Shown: one piece after another, positions 1-11,919 of the stretch
Position numbering within the stretch: position 1 is the first letter of the stretch
Layout: every line of letters begins with the position of its first letter
Source: Metapseudomonas boanensis
GTDB lineage: Bacteria > Pseudomonadota > Gammaproteobacteria > Pseudomonadales > Pseudomonadaceae
Length of the DNA stretch: 64,000 nucleotides
Assembly: GCF_018704125.1 (NCBI RefSeq)
Contig: NZ_JAGTIS010000015.1
Location: 45,712 to 109,711 of the forward strand
Reading direction: 5' to 3'
Translations under genes and position numbers: made by a program
Notes under the pieces: model-generated
Database searches by the model: none
What the model saw: only the letters and a program-made list of their open reading frames with translations
What the model was told of the DNA's origin: nothing

Positions 1-1
1 G

Positions 2-438
2 CCCAACCTGCTGATCGCCCCTGGCACCGAGCATGGTCGGAAAGTCCAGGAATACTGGCAGCAACACGCCATTCAGACTCCGCTCAAGGCCTACGATCGA
101 CCTATCGAAGAGTGGAAGGCCGAGCTCTTCAACGACACCGCCGCCAGCCTGACCGGCACCCTCGGCGGCATCGCCGCCACCGGCAGTCTGATCATATGGC
201 CAACGCCTGATGAGCCACGGCTGATGAGCCTGGTGCCACCCGTGCATTTCGCCCTCCTGAGCGCCAGCGAGGTGCAGGACAACTTCTACGAGGTGCAGCA
301 GAAGCACCGCTGGGCGGCCGGCATGCCGACCAACGCCCTGCTCGTTTCCGGTCCCTCCAAGACCGCTGACATCGAGCAGGTGCTCGCCTACGGCGCCCAT
401 GGGCCGAAGGATCTGGTGGTGTTGATCCTGGAGGATGC

Positions 439-442
<4 letters not shown>
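2..442 (+). CDS. lutC: Lactate utilisation protein C (LUD domain), 5' end outside window
   Basis: The reading frame is open from base 2 and ends at 442, so only the C-terminal 146 residues are present. The fragment shows the LUD/LutC pattern: a GTLGGIAATGS stretch, then PPVHFALL, and a GPSKTADIEQVLAYGAHGPK segment that is typical of LutC C-termini. LutC acts with the Fe-S proteins LutA and LutB in membrane-associated oxidation of L-lactate. The stop overlaps the start of the next gene by four bases (ATGA), which implies translational coupling in a lactate operon. LutA and LutB would be expected just upstream but lie outside the window. Some Pseudomonas use this three-subunit L-lactate dehydrogenase (LldABC) next to a D-lactate enzyme. 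Confidence 0.85.
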
Positions 443-3252
<2,810 letters not shown>

Positions 3253-3435
3253 GCAGGCGCGGGCGGAGCTTTTCGTCACACCGTCGGATGGGGTCGGCCA
3301 AGTTGGTAAAATGCGCGATACCCATCGCTGTGGGACGGTGGGTACCACTTCGCTCAATCCACCCCACGGCAAATCCAACGCCCCTCCAGACCTTTCCTAT
3401 ACTGCAGGGCACCCCATCCTGACTGGAGGTTCGCT

Positions 3436-3681
3436 ATGCGCCGTCTTGCCATTTTCCTTGCCGCCGCTGTGCTCAGTACTCCGCTCTGGGCTGCACACTG
3501 CCCAGCCGACATGGCCAAGATCGATCAGCTGCTGAAAACCGACCCGCCTGCCGACCCCACAGTGCTTGAAGAAGTGAAAAAGCTTCGCGCCGAGGGTGAA
3601 GCGCTGCACAAGTCCGGCGACCACGCAGAGTCGGTCAAGGTGCTGGGCGAAGCCCTGAACCTGCTGCAATCCAGCGAGTAG
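3436..3681 (+). CDS. Small periplasmic protein of unknown function
   Basis: An 81-residue protein with a clear Sec signal peptide (MRRLAIFLAAAVLSTPLWAA, probable cleavage after AA at about residue 20). The mature part has one cysteine and is helical and charged, with a TPR-like look (LKTDPPADPTVLEEVKKL, then a segment ending VLGEALNLLQ). A good ribosome-binding site (ctggagg) lies in front of the ATG, and a TATACT sequence at 3398-3403 could be a -10 element. The gene ends two bases before the convergent histidine kinase gene. I do not recognise a family with a known function. Confidence 0.7.
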   Translation: MRRLAIFLAAAVLSTPLWAAHCPADMAKIDQLLKTDPPADPTVLEEVKKLRAEGEALHKSGDHAESVKVLGEALNLLQSSE

Positions 3682-3683
3682 CC

Positions 3684-6596
3684 CTAAGCCTCCTGGCCGA
3701 GCAACGACAGCGCGATTCGCCGTACCTGCTTGAGGTCCACGGGTTTGCTCAAGCAAGCATCCGCCCCCCGGCGACGCGCTTCGGCCAGGAGTTTCTCGTC
3801 TACCGCAGCGCTCACCACCAGTACCGGCGTTTGCGCCAGGCGGGCATCGCCGCGAACGAAATCGAGCACCTCCAAACCGTCGCCGTCAGGCAGATCCAGA
3901 TCCAGCAGCAACAACGCCGGCGTACTGGCCTCCAGCATCGTCACGGCCCTACCCACCGACCCGGCACCGCGAACATCAGCCAAGTCCCTGAGCCCCTCTT
4001 GCAGCACCTTCAGGCAGGCCGGGTGGTCCTCCACGCATAGCACCTCTGGCAGCGATTGAGGCTCGCTGACCTCCGGCTCGGCCGGCACCTCGGCCTCACT
4101 GCGCTCCGCCGCACTGGGCAGGTCGATCCAGAAGCGACTGCCGACATCCGGCGCACTACTGACGCCCATCTCACCGCCCATCAGCTCTGCCAGTTCACGG
4201 CAGAGCACCAGGCCGATCCCGGTTCCGGGAATGGTGGAATTCTCTCGCCCCAGCCGCTGGAAGGGCTGGAAGAGCATGGCCTGCTGTTCCGGGCTCAGGC
4301 CCGGACCACTGTCGGCCACCCACAGACGCACGCCTGCGGCACGCACCTCATAACCCATGCTGACCATTCCCTGCGGGCTGTTGTACTTCATCGCGTTGGA
4401 CAACAGGTTCAGCACCACTTGACGCAGCCGGCGCGCATCCGCCAACACATGCAAAGGCGGCTCGGGCGGAGGCATCTGTTGCAGCTGCAATCGGCGCGCC
4501 TGCAATTCCGGCTGGATCAACTCAGCGCAGCTGGCCAGCAGCGGCCCGATATCCACGGGCGTCAATTGCAGCTGTTGGCGGCGACTCTCGATGCTCGACA
4601 GGTCGAGAATGTCGTCCACCAACGAGGTCAGGTGACGACTGGCGTTGACGATCTCGTGGGCGTAGTCGCCCTCTACCTTGCGATCCTCCCGCCCCTCGGC
4701 TTCCAGCCCGATCAACTGGGCGAATCCATTGATCGCATTGAGCGGCGTGCGAAGCTCGTGGCTCATGCTGGAGAGGAATCGGCTCTTGGCCTGGCTGGCG
4801 GCCTGGGCTTCGCGCGTTGCCAGACGCAACTCTTCCTCCACTTCCTTCAAGCGCGTGATGTCCACATGGGTGCCCGCCACCAGCAAGGCGTGACCGTCGG
4901 AATCGCGCTCCAGAACCTTGCCGCGACTAAGCAGCCAGGCATAGTTCCCCTCGGCGTCGGCAAAGCGATACTCGGCATCGAAGTTGTCCTGCTCGCTGCT
5001 GGAGAACAGCAAGCGCAGGCGCCGCGCTCGCTCGACGTCATCCGGATGCACCCGATCGTTGAATTCGTTGAGGGGCAAGTGGTCGCTGCGCAAACCAAAA
5101 CGCTTCACGAAGCGCCCGCTCATCTTGATCGACTGGCTGCCCGCATCCACCTCCCACAGGCTTTCCGTGGTGCTCTCAAGTACCAGGTCAAGGTTGCGCC
5201 GGGCCTCCAGGCGCTCCTCCTCGCTGGCCTGCAGCTGCGAGCCGCTCAGCTGCACAGCCTCAGCGAGTGCCTGCAACTCAGCGATTCGGCTGGTCGGTGC
5301 AGGAGGCCGGAAATCGCCTACGCCAATGCGTTGCATCATCCCCATGATGCCTGCCATGGGCTGCGCCAGCTCATTGCTGAGACGCCGCGAGCGCGACCAC
5401 ATCCAAGCGAAGAACAAGGCATAGAAGAACGCCAAGCCGGCGATCAGCAGGTAACCGATCTGCTGGTAGCGCTCGGCCAGGCGGTTGGTTTCGCGAAAGA
5501 TGTTCGCTTCGTCCACCACCATCATCAACCGCCAGCCGGTCTGCGGAATCTCGCTCCAGGCCACCAACTGCTTGCGTCCCCCCAACTCCACCTCCTGCAC
5601 GTTGCCCTTGCCGGCGGCCATGGCATCCAGCAACGGCTGCATCTCGCGGTGGCGGGTCAGGCTGAAATCCTCTGGCTTAAGCACTTCGCGGCGAACGGCC
5701 TCTTCATAGGAATAACGGGTCAGCTCACGCAGTCCGAAATCACGCTCCCCCGCCTCGGGCAGGGCCATGATGCTGTGGTCGCGGCTCACCAGCATTGCGT
5801 ATCCCTGCCAGGGCACTTTGAGATCACCGATTTCGCTGAGCATTTGCCCGACGGTGATATCCAGCCCGACCACCCCCTCCAGAAAGTCGCCTCGGTAGAC
5901 CGGCGCAATGGCCGACATCATCCAGCCCAACCCGGCAGGGTCCAGGTAGACGTCGGTCCAGGCCATCTTGCGTTGCGGGTTGTGCTTGGCGTCGGCGAGG
6001 TAATAGAAGTTGTAGTTCGGTATCACCATGTCATGGGGATACTGCTCGGGCGTCATGAAGAAAGGAAAGATGCGGTTATAGCTGTCCCAGCTGTTGAAAT
6101 AGACCGCCGCCACCAACGGATTGGCCTCCCGGATCGAACGCATCAGCGGGTCCACCTGCGACAGACGCAGCGCCTTGTCGTGGTCCTGGCGTTCTACCGG
6201 CGTGCTGCTGGCATAAAAGGAGGCGGCCCGGCCGTTGTCGGTCTTGGTATAGAGCACACCGTCCGAACTCAGCACATGACGGTCACGCTCGAGCTGGTCC
6301 GGCTTGAAGCTGCGATCCTGCAGCGCACGCCCAACCGCGTCACGAAACAGTCGCGTAGGCACCTCGATACTTTGCAGGCGCACGTCGATGACCTTGCCCT
6401 CACGCTGCACCGCACTGCTCAAGTCCTCCAGCGCACTCTGCTGCAGGTAATCGACCTGCGCATCACGGATCGCGCTGTTGGTCAGCAGGTAGGCAGTGAT
6501 CAGCACTGACTCCACCAGCACCAACGGGATCAGGGCGCTTTGGACGAATGCACGCCATATCCACTGGCGCAGGGGAGTTCGGGCGGAACGCGGCAT
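3684..6596 (-). CDS. Hybrid sensor histidine kinase with periplasmic sensor, PAS and receiver domains
   Basis: A 970-residue membrane protein. A first membrane helix ([18 protein letters not shown]) is followed by a large periplasmic segment of about 330 residues that looks like a double-Cache sensor, then a second helix ([19 protein letters not shown]) and a linker. A PAS domain (starting [14 protein letters not shown]) comes next. The kinase core has the H box [18 protein letters not shown] box [15 protein letters not shown], and ATP-lid motifs DSGPGLSP and [11 protein letters not shown]-terminal receiver has the phosphoacceptor in [17 protein letters not shown] and ends near the last residue. 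There is no output domain, so the phosphate is presumably passed to another protein. No partner regulator lies beside it; the ligand is unknown. Confidence 0.88.
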   Translation of the reverse strand: MPRSARTPLRQWIWRAFVQSALIPLVLVESVLITAYLLTNSAIRDAQVDYLQQSALEDLSSAVQREGKVIDVRLQSIEVPTRLFRDAVGRALQDRSFKPDQLERDRHVLSSDGVLYTKTDNGRAASFYASSTPVERQDHDKALRLSQVDPLMRSIREANPLVAAVYFNSWDSYNRIFPFFMTPEQYPHDMVIPNYNFYYLADAKHNPQRKMAWTDVYLDPAGLGWMMSAIAPVYRGDFLEGVVGLDITVGQMLSEIGDLKVPWQGYAMLVSRDHSIMALPEAGERDFGLRELTRYSYEEAVRREVLKPEDFSLTRHREMQPLLDAMAAGKGNVQEVELGGRKQLVAWSEIPQTGWRLMMVVDEANIFRETNRLAERYQQIGYLLIAGLAFFYALFFAWMWSRSRRLSNELAQPMAGIMGMMQRIGVGDFRPPAPTSRIAELQALAEAVQLSGSQLQASEEERLEARRNLDLVLESTTESLWEVDAGSQSIKMSGRFVKRFGLRSDHLPLNEFNDRVHPDDVERARRLRLLFSSSEQDNFDAEYRFADAEGNYAWLLSRGKVLERDSDGHALLVAGTHVDITRLKEVEEELRLATREAQAASQAKSRFLSSMSHELRTPLNAINGFAQLIGLEAEGREDRKVEGDYAHEIVNASRHLTSLVDDILDLSSIESRRQQLQLTPVDIGPLLASCAELIQPELQARRLQLQQMPPPEPPLHVLADARRLRQVVLNLLSNAMKYNSPQGMVSMGYEVRAAGVRLWVADSGPGLSPEQQAMLFQPFQRLGRENSTIPGTGIGLVLCRELAELMGGEMGVSSAPDVGSRFWIDLPSAAERSEAEVPAEPEVSEPQSLPEVLCVEDHPACLKVLQEGLRDLADVRGAGSVGRAVTMLEASTPALLLLDLDLPDGDGLEVLDFVRGDARLAQTPVLVVSAAVDEKLLAEARRRGADACLSKPVDLKQVRRIALSLLGQEA

Positions 6597-6692
6597 GGCG
6601 ACGTCTCAGCTCAAAAAGTCTTCCTGACGATAGCTTGCAATCATACCGCAAGCCCCCATATAGCTGGCATGGACGAATACACCAAATGCGCA

Positions 6693-6722
6693 GTCGACGC
6701 TGCGCGGCCCATGCCGTAGAAT
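6693..6722 (+). promoter_or_regulatory. Candidate ssrA promoter
   Basis: A TAGAAT -10-like hexamer at 6717-6722 follows a weak GTCGAC at 6693-6698 with an 18-bp spacer, about 28 bases before the mature tmRNA 5' end. This fits a precursor that is trimmed at its 5' end. It is a pattern match only. Confidence 0.35.
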
Positions 6723-6749
6723 AGACGATGTTGTACACCCAGCAGTTTT

Positions 6750-7124
6750 GGGGCCGATTAGGATTCGACGCCGGTAACAAAACTCTAGGGGCATGCCGAG
6801 CTGGTAGCAGACCTCGTAAATTAGCTGCTGCAAACTATTAGTTGCCAACGACGACAACTACGGGGCGGCCCTCGCGGCCTAACCCTTCTGGCGGCTTCGG
6901 CTGCCAGCAGTCACTAGGGGATGCCTGTAAACCCGAAACGACTGTCAGATAGAACAGGATCGCCGCCAAGTTCGCTGTAGACGTAACGGCTAAAACTCAT
7001 ACAGCTCGCTCAGAGCACCCTGCCAGTCGGGCCGCAATGAGCTAACTCAGTAGACTTGGCTAAGCATGTAGTCCCGAAAGCGGAGAGCTGGCGGACGGGG
7101 GTTCAAGTCCCCCCGGCTCCACCA
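6750..7124 (+). ncRNA. ssrA: tmRNA (transfer-messenger RNA)
   Basis: The RNA begins ggggccgattaggattcga and ends ggttcaagtcc...ggctccacca, which form the tRNA-like acceptor and T arm. The resume codon and tag lie at 6844-6882 and read ANDDNYGAALAA followed by TAA. This ends in the LAA-type tail recognised by ClpXP and is close to the ANDDNYALAA tag of P. aeruginosa. The body (cgccgccaagttcgctgtag and related stretches) matches the pseudoknot region I know from Pseudomonas tmRNAs. tmRNA rescues stalled ribosomes together with SmpB. Its 3' end is the integration site of the island that follows; the gene itself is intact. Confidence 0.97.
7101..7124 (+). other. attL core: 3' end of ssrA used as integration site
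   Basis: The T arm and acceptor 3' end of tmRNA sit directly before a P4-type integrase gene, the usual arrangement after site-specific integration. A degraded copy of the last part (cccggcccacca instead of cccggctccacca) appears at 46008-46019, followed by a terminator. Exact crossover bases cannot be fixed from one sequence. Confidence 0.6.
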
Positions 7125-7136
7125 TACAACCATCTA

Positions 7137-7161
7137 AAGACGTCCTCGGACGTCTTTTTTT
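7137..7161 (+). terminator. Rho-independent terminator after ssrA
   Basis: A perfect stem (aagacgtcc / ggacgtctt, two-base loop) is followed by a run of seven T. It ends tmRNA transcription 13 bases after the CCA. As it lies inside the inferred left boundary it may be island-borne. Confidence 0.85.
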
Positions 7162-7238
7162 GTGCCTGAAACCCAGTAAAAACGGGGCTTTCAGCGTTAT
7201 CACGATCCGATAGCGTCCAGCGGGATCCATGAGATTCT

Positions 7239-7305
7239 GTATTCCAAGTGGTATTCCAAGCCCTCAGCTGGTAATTTTTGGAATACACAAACAGCACTGG
7301 AATAC
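7239..7305. repeat. Integrase arm-type repeats, left end (gtattccaag)
   Basis: Two direct copies of gtattccaag start at 7239 and 7251, exactly 12 bases apart. Two inverted copies (ttggaatac near 7279 and ctggaatac near 7297) follow before the integrase start codon. The same 12-base spacing is repeated at the right end (45925 and 45937). Such paired repeats next to an integrase are typical of arm-binding sites, and the copies abutting the int start could also serve in autoregulation. Confidence 0.6.
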
Positions 7306-7308
7306 ACC

Positions 7309-8565
7309 ATGGGTGCCCAAGCCACGCGCCTTTCAGACCTCAAAGTCAAAGCCGCCAAACCTAAGGAAAAGGACTACACGCTCACTGATGGCAATGGACT
7401 TCAATTGCGAGTGAGAATCAATGGCTCAAGGCTGTGGAATTTCAACTATATCCATCCCGTAACCAAAAAACGGATCAACATGGGACTAGGCACCTTCCCC
7501 GAGGTGAGCCTGGCTCAAGCACGCAAGCGAACCGTTGAGGCCAGGGAGCTCGTCGCTCAGGGACTAGATCCCAAAGAAAGGCGCAATGCTGATCGACAAG
7601 CCAAAAAGGCAGCGACTGAGCATACGTTCCAGAACGTGGCAACGGCCTGGTATGAACTGAAAAAGGATGCGGTTACCCAGGCCTACGCCGAGGACATCTG
7701 GCGCTCTCTCACGCTACACATCTTCCCTGACTTGGGCACCACCCCCATCTCTGCCATCAACGCCCCTCAGGTCATCAATCTGCTCCGCCCGCTCGAAACC
7801 AAGGGCAGCCTTGAGACCGTTAAACGGCTGACGCAGCGGCTCAACGAAATCATGACCTACGGGGTCAACTCGGGACTGATTCACGCGAACCCGCTCAGTG
7901 GGATCCGCTCCGTCTTCAAGAAGCCGAAGAAGAAGAACATGGCGGCACTGCCCCCAGATGAGCTGAAAGAGCTCATGGTGGCAATCGCCAATGCCAGCAT
8001 CAAAAGAACGACCCGCTGCCTGATTGAATGGCAGCTTCACACCATGACCCGGCCAGCCGAGGCAGCGACCACCCGCTGGGCGGACATCGACATCGAGAAG
8101 AAGGTCTGGACAATTCCCGCCGAACGAATGAAGAAACGCCGCACGCACATTGTCCCGCTCACGGAACAGGCGCTGGCGCTTCTGGAAGCGATCAAGCCTT
8201 ACAGCGGACATCGCGAATACGTCTTCCCTGCAGACCGTAACCCGCGCACCCACTGCAATAGTCAGACTGCCAACATGGCCCTGAAACGCATGGGTTTCGA
8301 AGGGCGCCTGGTCAGCCATGGCATGCGATCAATGGCCAGCACCATCCTCAACGAACACGGCTGGGATCCAGAATTGATCGAGGTAGCGCTTGCCCACGTC
8401 GACAAGGACGAGGTTCGCAGCGCCTACAACCGGGCGGACTACATTGAGCGCAGGCGCCCGATGATGACCTGGTGGAGCGAGCACATCCAAGAAGCAGCTA
8501 TGGGCAATCTGTCGGTGTCAGCTGTCAAGGAGAATCGGGACAGAAAAGTCGTTTCGATACGCTGA
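7309..8565 (+). CDS. int: P4-type tyrosine integrase
   Basis: A 418-residue integrase of the DUF4102 (arm-binding) plus SAM-like core-binding plus tyrosine recombinase type. The N-terminus (LSDLKVKAAKPKEKDYTLTD...GLQLRV) is the DUF4102 domain; the linker is rich in lysine; the catalytic domain shows the first Arg in HTMTRPAEA, the HxxR box in SHGMRS, the following His in LAHVD, and the nucleophile Tyr in AYNRADY. The family favours tRNA and tmRNA 3' ends, consistent with its position beside ssrA and reading away from it. The length is normal and all catalytic residues are present, so it is probably active. Confidence 0.93.
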   Translation: MGAQATRLSDLKVKAAKPKEKDYTLTDGNGLQLRVRINGSRLWNFNYIHPVTKKRINMGLGTFPEVSLAQARKRTVEARELVAQGLDPKERRNADRQAKKAATEHTFQNVATAWYELKKDAVTQAYAEDIWRSLTLHIFPDLGTTPISAINAPQVINLLRPLETKGSLETVKRLTQRLNEIMTYGVNSGLIHANPLSGIRSVFKKPKKKNMAALPPDELKELMVAIANASIKRTTRCLIEWQLHTMTRPAEAATTRWADIDIEKKVWTIPAERMKKRRTHIVPLTEQALALLEAIKPYSGHREYVFPADRNPRTHCNSQTANMALKRMGFEGRLVSHGMRSMASTILNEHGWDPELIEVALAHVDKDEVRSAYNRADYIERRRPMMTWWSEHIQEAAMGNLSVSAVKENRDRKVVSIR

Positions 8566-8620
8566 TAAATGGGTAACTACCGGAAAGCAGCCATACTGCC
8601 CCAACAAGATCAGTAGTAAT

Positions 8621-9166
8621 TCAATCGTAGTGAACCCAGCGTTGATCTTCGAAGCTGTATTCGTATTTTGAAAAGGAGTCCCCGGCGGCTGAAGGCACAG
8701 CCAAATAGGGACGTCCTTCCCTCACTCGGTAGATCACCTCCGGCTGGAAGACGGCAATCCGTACTGCCGGAAGTCTTGGCAGATGCTTGGGGCTGAGGGC
8801 CGCAAGAGTTTCCGGATAGCCCCCATTTTCCTGCTTGAAGTCTTCGATCGCCTTGGCGATAGGCGATGCCATTCCCGGGGTAAGCTTGTCGGTTTTTAAC
8901 ACCGCCACAACCGCCAGGGCTGAAACAACCATCATCACGACCACTCGCCGGCACAGGCGTGCGCACCACGCTTTATCTTTAATAACGAGAAATGCTGCCA
9001 GCGCAGTGGGAATCCCCAGCAGAACGACACCAATCAGCACCATCATTGAAAGAATCGCCGTGCCGAATAGCACAGCAGGTACAACTGTGAGCAGAAGCAC
9101 TAAAACCCACGTAATGCGAATTTCGCTTACCCAGGCTTCCCAACGCTTTCTACAAAACTCTGTCAT
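8621..9166 (-). CDS. Membrane protein with pseudopilin-like C-terminal segment, unknown function
   Basis: A 181-residue protein. The N-terminal half has three hydrophobic segments (from WVLVLLLTVVPAVLFGTAIL onwards, and VVVMMVVSALAVVAVL). The soluble C-terminal part starts with IEDFKQENGGYPETLAALSP, a pattern seen in type II secretion pseudopilin-like and related exported domains. It carries TMxx-type topology with the soluble part probably outside the membrane. The gene is followed downstream (reading leftwards) by the end of the integrase gene and preceded by another small minus-strand gene, so both may be a unit. Function not recognised. Confidence 0.55.
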   Translation of the reverse strand: MTEFCRKRWEAWVSEIRITWVLVLLLTVVPAVLFGTAILSMMVLIGVVLLGIPTALAAFLVIKDKAWCARLCRRVVVMMVVSALAVVAVLKTDKLTPGMASPIAKAIEDFKQENGGYPETLAALSPKHLPRLPAVRIAVFQPEVIYRVREGRPYLAVPSAAGDSFSKYEYSFEDQRWVHYD

Positions 9167-9184
9167 GGTGAGGCTCTGAAACCC

Positions 9185-9481
9185 TTATGTGCGATAATAA
9201 ACAAGCAAAGCCATTTCTATTACCTCCCGAACGCCGCAAAGACTCTCATCCTCCGCTGCATCAATCCACCCAGGAAGCATTGAAATCATTTCCAGACCCT
9301 CTTCATCCAGCTTTCCGCTCCGAGGAAGCAGTATCTCAGCGACCCAAGCCGCCTCTAGCGCAGTCCCATTCAGCACATCGAACAAGCACAACCGGAGCAT
9401 ATAAAGACCATACCGCTCTTTCTTGGCAGCATCAATTGCAGCCCTGACAGCGTTAGCCTTATTTGAATTGGGAACACGCAT
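9185..9481 (-). CDS. Hypothetical protein, 98 aa
   Basis: The ATG at 9481 gives MRVPNSNKANAVRAAIDAAK...; a GTG at 9502 would add seven residues. The protein is soluble, rich in helix-forming residues, and has no motif that I recognise. It lies 18 bases upstream of the membrane protein gene on the same strand. The surrounding sequence is poorer in GC than the core genome. Confidence 0.45.
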   Translation of the reverse strand: MRVPNSNKANAVRAAIDAAKKERYGLYMLRLCLFDVLNGTALEAAWVAEILLPRSGKLDEEGLEMISMLPGWIDAAEDESLCGVREVIEMALLVYYRT

Positions 9482-9645
9482 TATAAACAGCCCCCGCGTC
9501 ACACCAAAAAATTCAGGACCTGATAAAAGCGCATGAAATTCAATTCAGATTCGCCAAACCCTAATAGCAAGGCGATTCTTTAAGCACGACCAGAGCGACA
9601 ATCAAACCACCCACACGCCCCTACCGCATCATTACCTTTAACAAG

Positions 9646-11175
9646 TTAAGCTCCAGCGCAATGATGCGCCATAACATCCTCTACATCCATCAATCGAAGA
9701 TCAGGAAAAAGGATGTCATTCCCCCTCAAAAGCTTATACCAATTTAAGTCACTCTCAAAATACTCCACCTGCGCCTCTGTTAAAGAAAAGGGATTCCTAC
9801 TCCCCAGCGCACTCCATTTCAATTTATCCGAAAAACGATCAATTAATCCAAAAGACCATGGAATGGTTTTATTGGAAAATAATTGCCTCCACCCCCAGAG
9901 CCCTTCAAACCGTTCAATTAGCTCTACTGACCAAGGCAGAGCCTCATTTGAAGAAAGCACCTCCCAAAACCATTTCCCCTGAAATCGTTCAATCAACTCA
10001 AGCGACCAAGGTAAAGCCATATTTCTAGAAAGACCCACCCAATCCCAATGATCTTCGAAACGTTCGACCAAATCAATCGACCAAGGTAGGGCTTGGTTTT
10101 CAGACAATGCAGACAACTTAAATCGCCCCGAAAAATAATCGATAAAGCCGACAGACCACGGGATCTTTTTATTTTTAAACAACACATCCCAATCCCAGTG
10201 ATCTTTAAAACGCTCCACAAGAAAAATTGACCAAGGCAAAGCCACATTGCGAGACAGCGTAGACCAACACCAGCAATCCTCATAACGTTCGATCAACTCG
10301 ACGGACCATGGTAGAGCAGTATTATTGGAAAGCTGCAGCCAATTCCAGCGACCCTCAAAGTTCTCAATCAGATCTACTGACCATGGCAACCCTTTATTCT
10401 CAGACAACCCAGACCAGTCCCAACGCCCCTCAAAACACTTGAGCAACCCAAATGACCAAGGAAGCGTGGGAACAAGACTCAGACTTCGCCAATTCAAAGA
10501 ATCCGCATAATACACTATCAACTCCGCCGACCACGGAATGGAAAAGTTATAACTAAGACACTCCCACTCCCAACGATCTTTAAAGTGATCAATTAGCCCG
10601 AGTGACCACGGCAGATACTCATTACTAGAAAGCCCCTCCATTGCCTCCCAGTCCCAGCGCCCCTCAAAGCGCTCAATCAGTTCGATTGACCATGGCAAGT
10701 CTTGTCTTATGGACAGCCCCCACCAGTCCCAACGACTCTCAAAGCGCGCTATCAGTTCGTCTGACCATGGCAATGATTTATTTTGAGAAAGACCCGACCA
10801 GCACCATCGTTCCTCAAAACGCTCAATCAATTCGAATGACCAAGGTAACGCGGTATTCATGGAAAGGGCTTTCCAGTTCCAGCGATCCTCATAACGCTCA
10901 ATCAAATCGATTGACCAAACCAAGGCTCTATTACAGGATATTCCAGCCCAGTCCCATTGCGTCAGATAGGATTCTAAAAGATCGCCAGAAAGCACCTGCT
11001 TACAGGACAGAAAGCTTTTTGTACCCTTAAATGAAACTCGCTTGAGCATGGCAACTAGCCGCCCCCGCTCAAGTTCCATGCACATAGCCTGTCGCCTGCC
11101 GGCCATCGGCACCTGCTCCGGATAGTGATTAACACTTGCAGGTAGCGATTCGCGGCGAGATTCTTGCTCACTCAT
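9646..11175 (-). CDS. Tandem-repeat protein: about 17 units of 25 residues (LPWSxELIERFExRWDW)
   Basis: A 509-residue protein almost wholly built of one repeated unit. From about residue 67 to the end I count 17 units of 25 residues, one with a three-residue insertion. The consensus is LIERFExRWDW, then a variable stretch with LSxN, then LPWS. Units in the middle (for example VYYADSLNWRSLS) and at the C-terminus have drifted. The DNA has the matching 75-bp period. The first 60 residues are not repetitive. The conserved aromatic and acidic positions suggest a solenoid with a binding surface. The gene is AT-richer than its neighbours. No catalytic motif; function unknown; I do not know a named family. 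Confidence 0.8.
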   Translation of the reverse strand: MSEQESRRESLPASVNHYPEQVPMAGRRQAMCMELERGRLVAMLKRVSFKGTKSFLSCKQVLSGDLLESYLTQWDWAGISCNRALVWSIDLIERYEDRWNWKALSMNTALPWSFELIERFEERWCWSGLSQNKSLPWSDELIARFESRWDWWGLSIRQDLPWSIELIERFEGRWDWEAMEGLSSNEYLPWSLGLIDHFKDRWEWECLSYNFSIPWSAELIVYYADSLNWRSLSLVPTLPWSFGLLKCFEGRWDWSGLSENKGLPWSVDLIENFEGRWNWLQLSNNTALPWSVELIERYEDCWCWSTLSRNVALPWSIFLVERFKDHWDWDVLFKNKKIPWSVGFIDYFSGRFKLSALSENQALPWSIDLVERFEDHWDWVGLSRNMALPWSLELIERFQGKWFWEVLSSNEALPWSVELIERFEGLWGWRQLFSNKTIPWSFGLIDRFSDKLKWSALGSRNPFSLTEAQVEYFESDLNWYKLLRGNDILFPDLRLMDVEDVMAHHCAGA

Positions 11176-11495
11176 AGATTTGCCTCAATACTCCTGATAG
11201 GAGGAACGCTACATGAACCGCCTCGGCGATGAAACCTGTCGACGGCATTGCAAGTACGCAGGCGACGTTTTACACAGCTTGGGTCGATGGCGCGTTAGAA
11301 TTTTCGTAGAAGCGCCAGAATCGGTCATTTTTTGAGCTACAGAGACAGCTCCCGCCAAAGTCGGATTTTTCAACAGAATCGGTCGACTGCCGCCGTCACA
11401 GCCTTAGTTCTGATGCACACGACACAGCAATTCGATTCGAAAAAATCTCAGCCCTACATAACAGCAATGACACCCCTACCAAGGAGCTTCTAACC
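11176..11495. other. Gap between the repeat protein and the recombination module
   Basis: These 320 bases hold one short ORF with a strong ribosome-binding site (11213-11335, listed separately). The rest contains the divergent promoters that the flanking genes need, but I could not pick out convincing -35/-10 pairs. Confidence 0.5.
11213..11335 (+). CDS. Possible 40-aa basic peptide
   Basis: A short ORF (MNRLGDETCRRHCKYAGDVL...ending SVIF) starts 7 bases after a strong Shine-Dalgarno sequence (taggaggaa). The product is basic with two cysteines. The strong initiation signal is the only support; no family is recognised and it could be chance. Confidence 0.3.
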   Translation: MNRLGDETCRRHCKYAGDVLHSLGRWRVRIFVEAPESVIF

Positions 11496-11825
11496 ATGTC
11501 ATTGCAGTGCCCTCGCTGCCACTCCCCAAAAGTCGCTTCCTTCCACCACGCCATGAAAGTCGGCGCGGCCATCGGCACCGTCGGTGGTATTGCGCGTGGC
11601 GTCAGCACTGCCCTCGCTGGTGGTCAGGCCGGCGCAGCGCTCGGTGCTTTCGCCGGGCCCATCGGCATCACGCTCGGAACCGTGTCGGGCGCCATCCTTG
11701 GTGGACTGGCTGGCGGTGTTAGTGGCTGTGCGCTCGGCGCCCAATTGGGCGAATCGCTCGACCGCCACTTCCTGGCCCATAACCTCTGCCTGCTCTGCGG
11801 ACATCGCTTCAACCTGCCGGCCTAG
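11496..11825 (+). CDS. Split zinc-ribbon protein with glycine-zipper membrane hairpin
   Basis: A 109-residue protein with a CPRCHS pair at its N-terminus and a CLLCGHRFN pair at its C-terminus. Together these make a four-cysteine zinc ribbon. Between them are about 70 residues rich in Gly/Ala (GAAIGTVGGIARGVS...GAILGGLAGGVSG) that resemble a glycine-zipper hairpin in a membrane. A good ribosome-binding site (aaggag) precedes the ATG. The gene heads a five-gene same-strand set with DUF932, YqaJ and RDF-like genes. The gene at 15253 has the same split-ribbon plan. Function unknown. Confidence 0.65.
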   Translation: MSLQCPRCHSPKVASFHHAMKVGAAIGTVGGIARGVSTALAGGQAGAALGAFAGPIGITLGTVSGAILGGLAGGVSGCALGAQLGESLDRHFLAHNLCLLCGHRFNLPA

Positions 11826-11865
11826 TCCGGCGCCCCCCTCTCCTCATTTCATTCGTCCGGTCGGT

Positions 11866-11882
11866 GCTGCGCCTCGCGCAGC
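11866..11882 (+). promoter_or_regulatory. Intergenic hairpin before DUF932 gene
   Basis: A perfect 7-bp stem (gctgcgc / gcgcagc, loop ctc) lies 23 bases before the ribosome-binding site of the next gene. It has no T run, so it may be an mRNA-processing or stability element rather than a terminator. All other gaps of this module carry a hairpin too. Confidence 0.5.
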
Positions 11883-11919
11883 GCTTTATGCCGGCCTGCA
11901 CCCAAAAGGAATCTCAAGA

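Noticed and set aside
3300..3360. Sequence with tgggacggtgggtaccact as an insertion-element remnant
   Set aside because: It resembles a short intergenic repeat of high-GC genomes, but with only one copy in the window I cannot support a repeat or mobile origin.
4056..6509. 817-codon open frame on the plus strand opposite the hybrid histidine kinase
   Set aside because: It is the GC-rich antisense shadow of a gene with complete kinase and receiver motifs; its product is compositionally odd and has no ribosome-binding site.
9646..11175. CRISPR array, because of the regular 75-bp period
   Set aside because: The period comes from coding repeats that keep a single open frame; there are no unique spacers and no cas genes.
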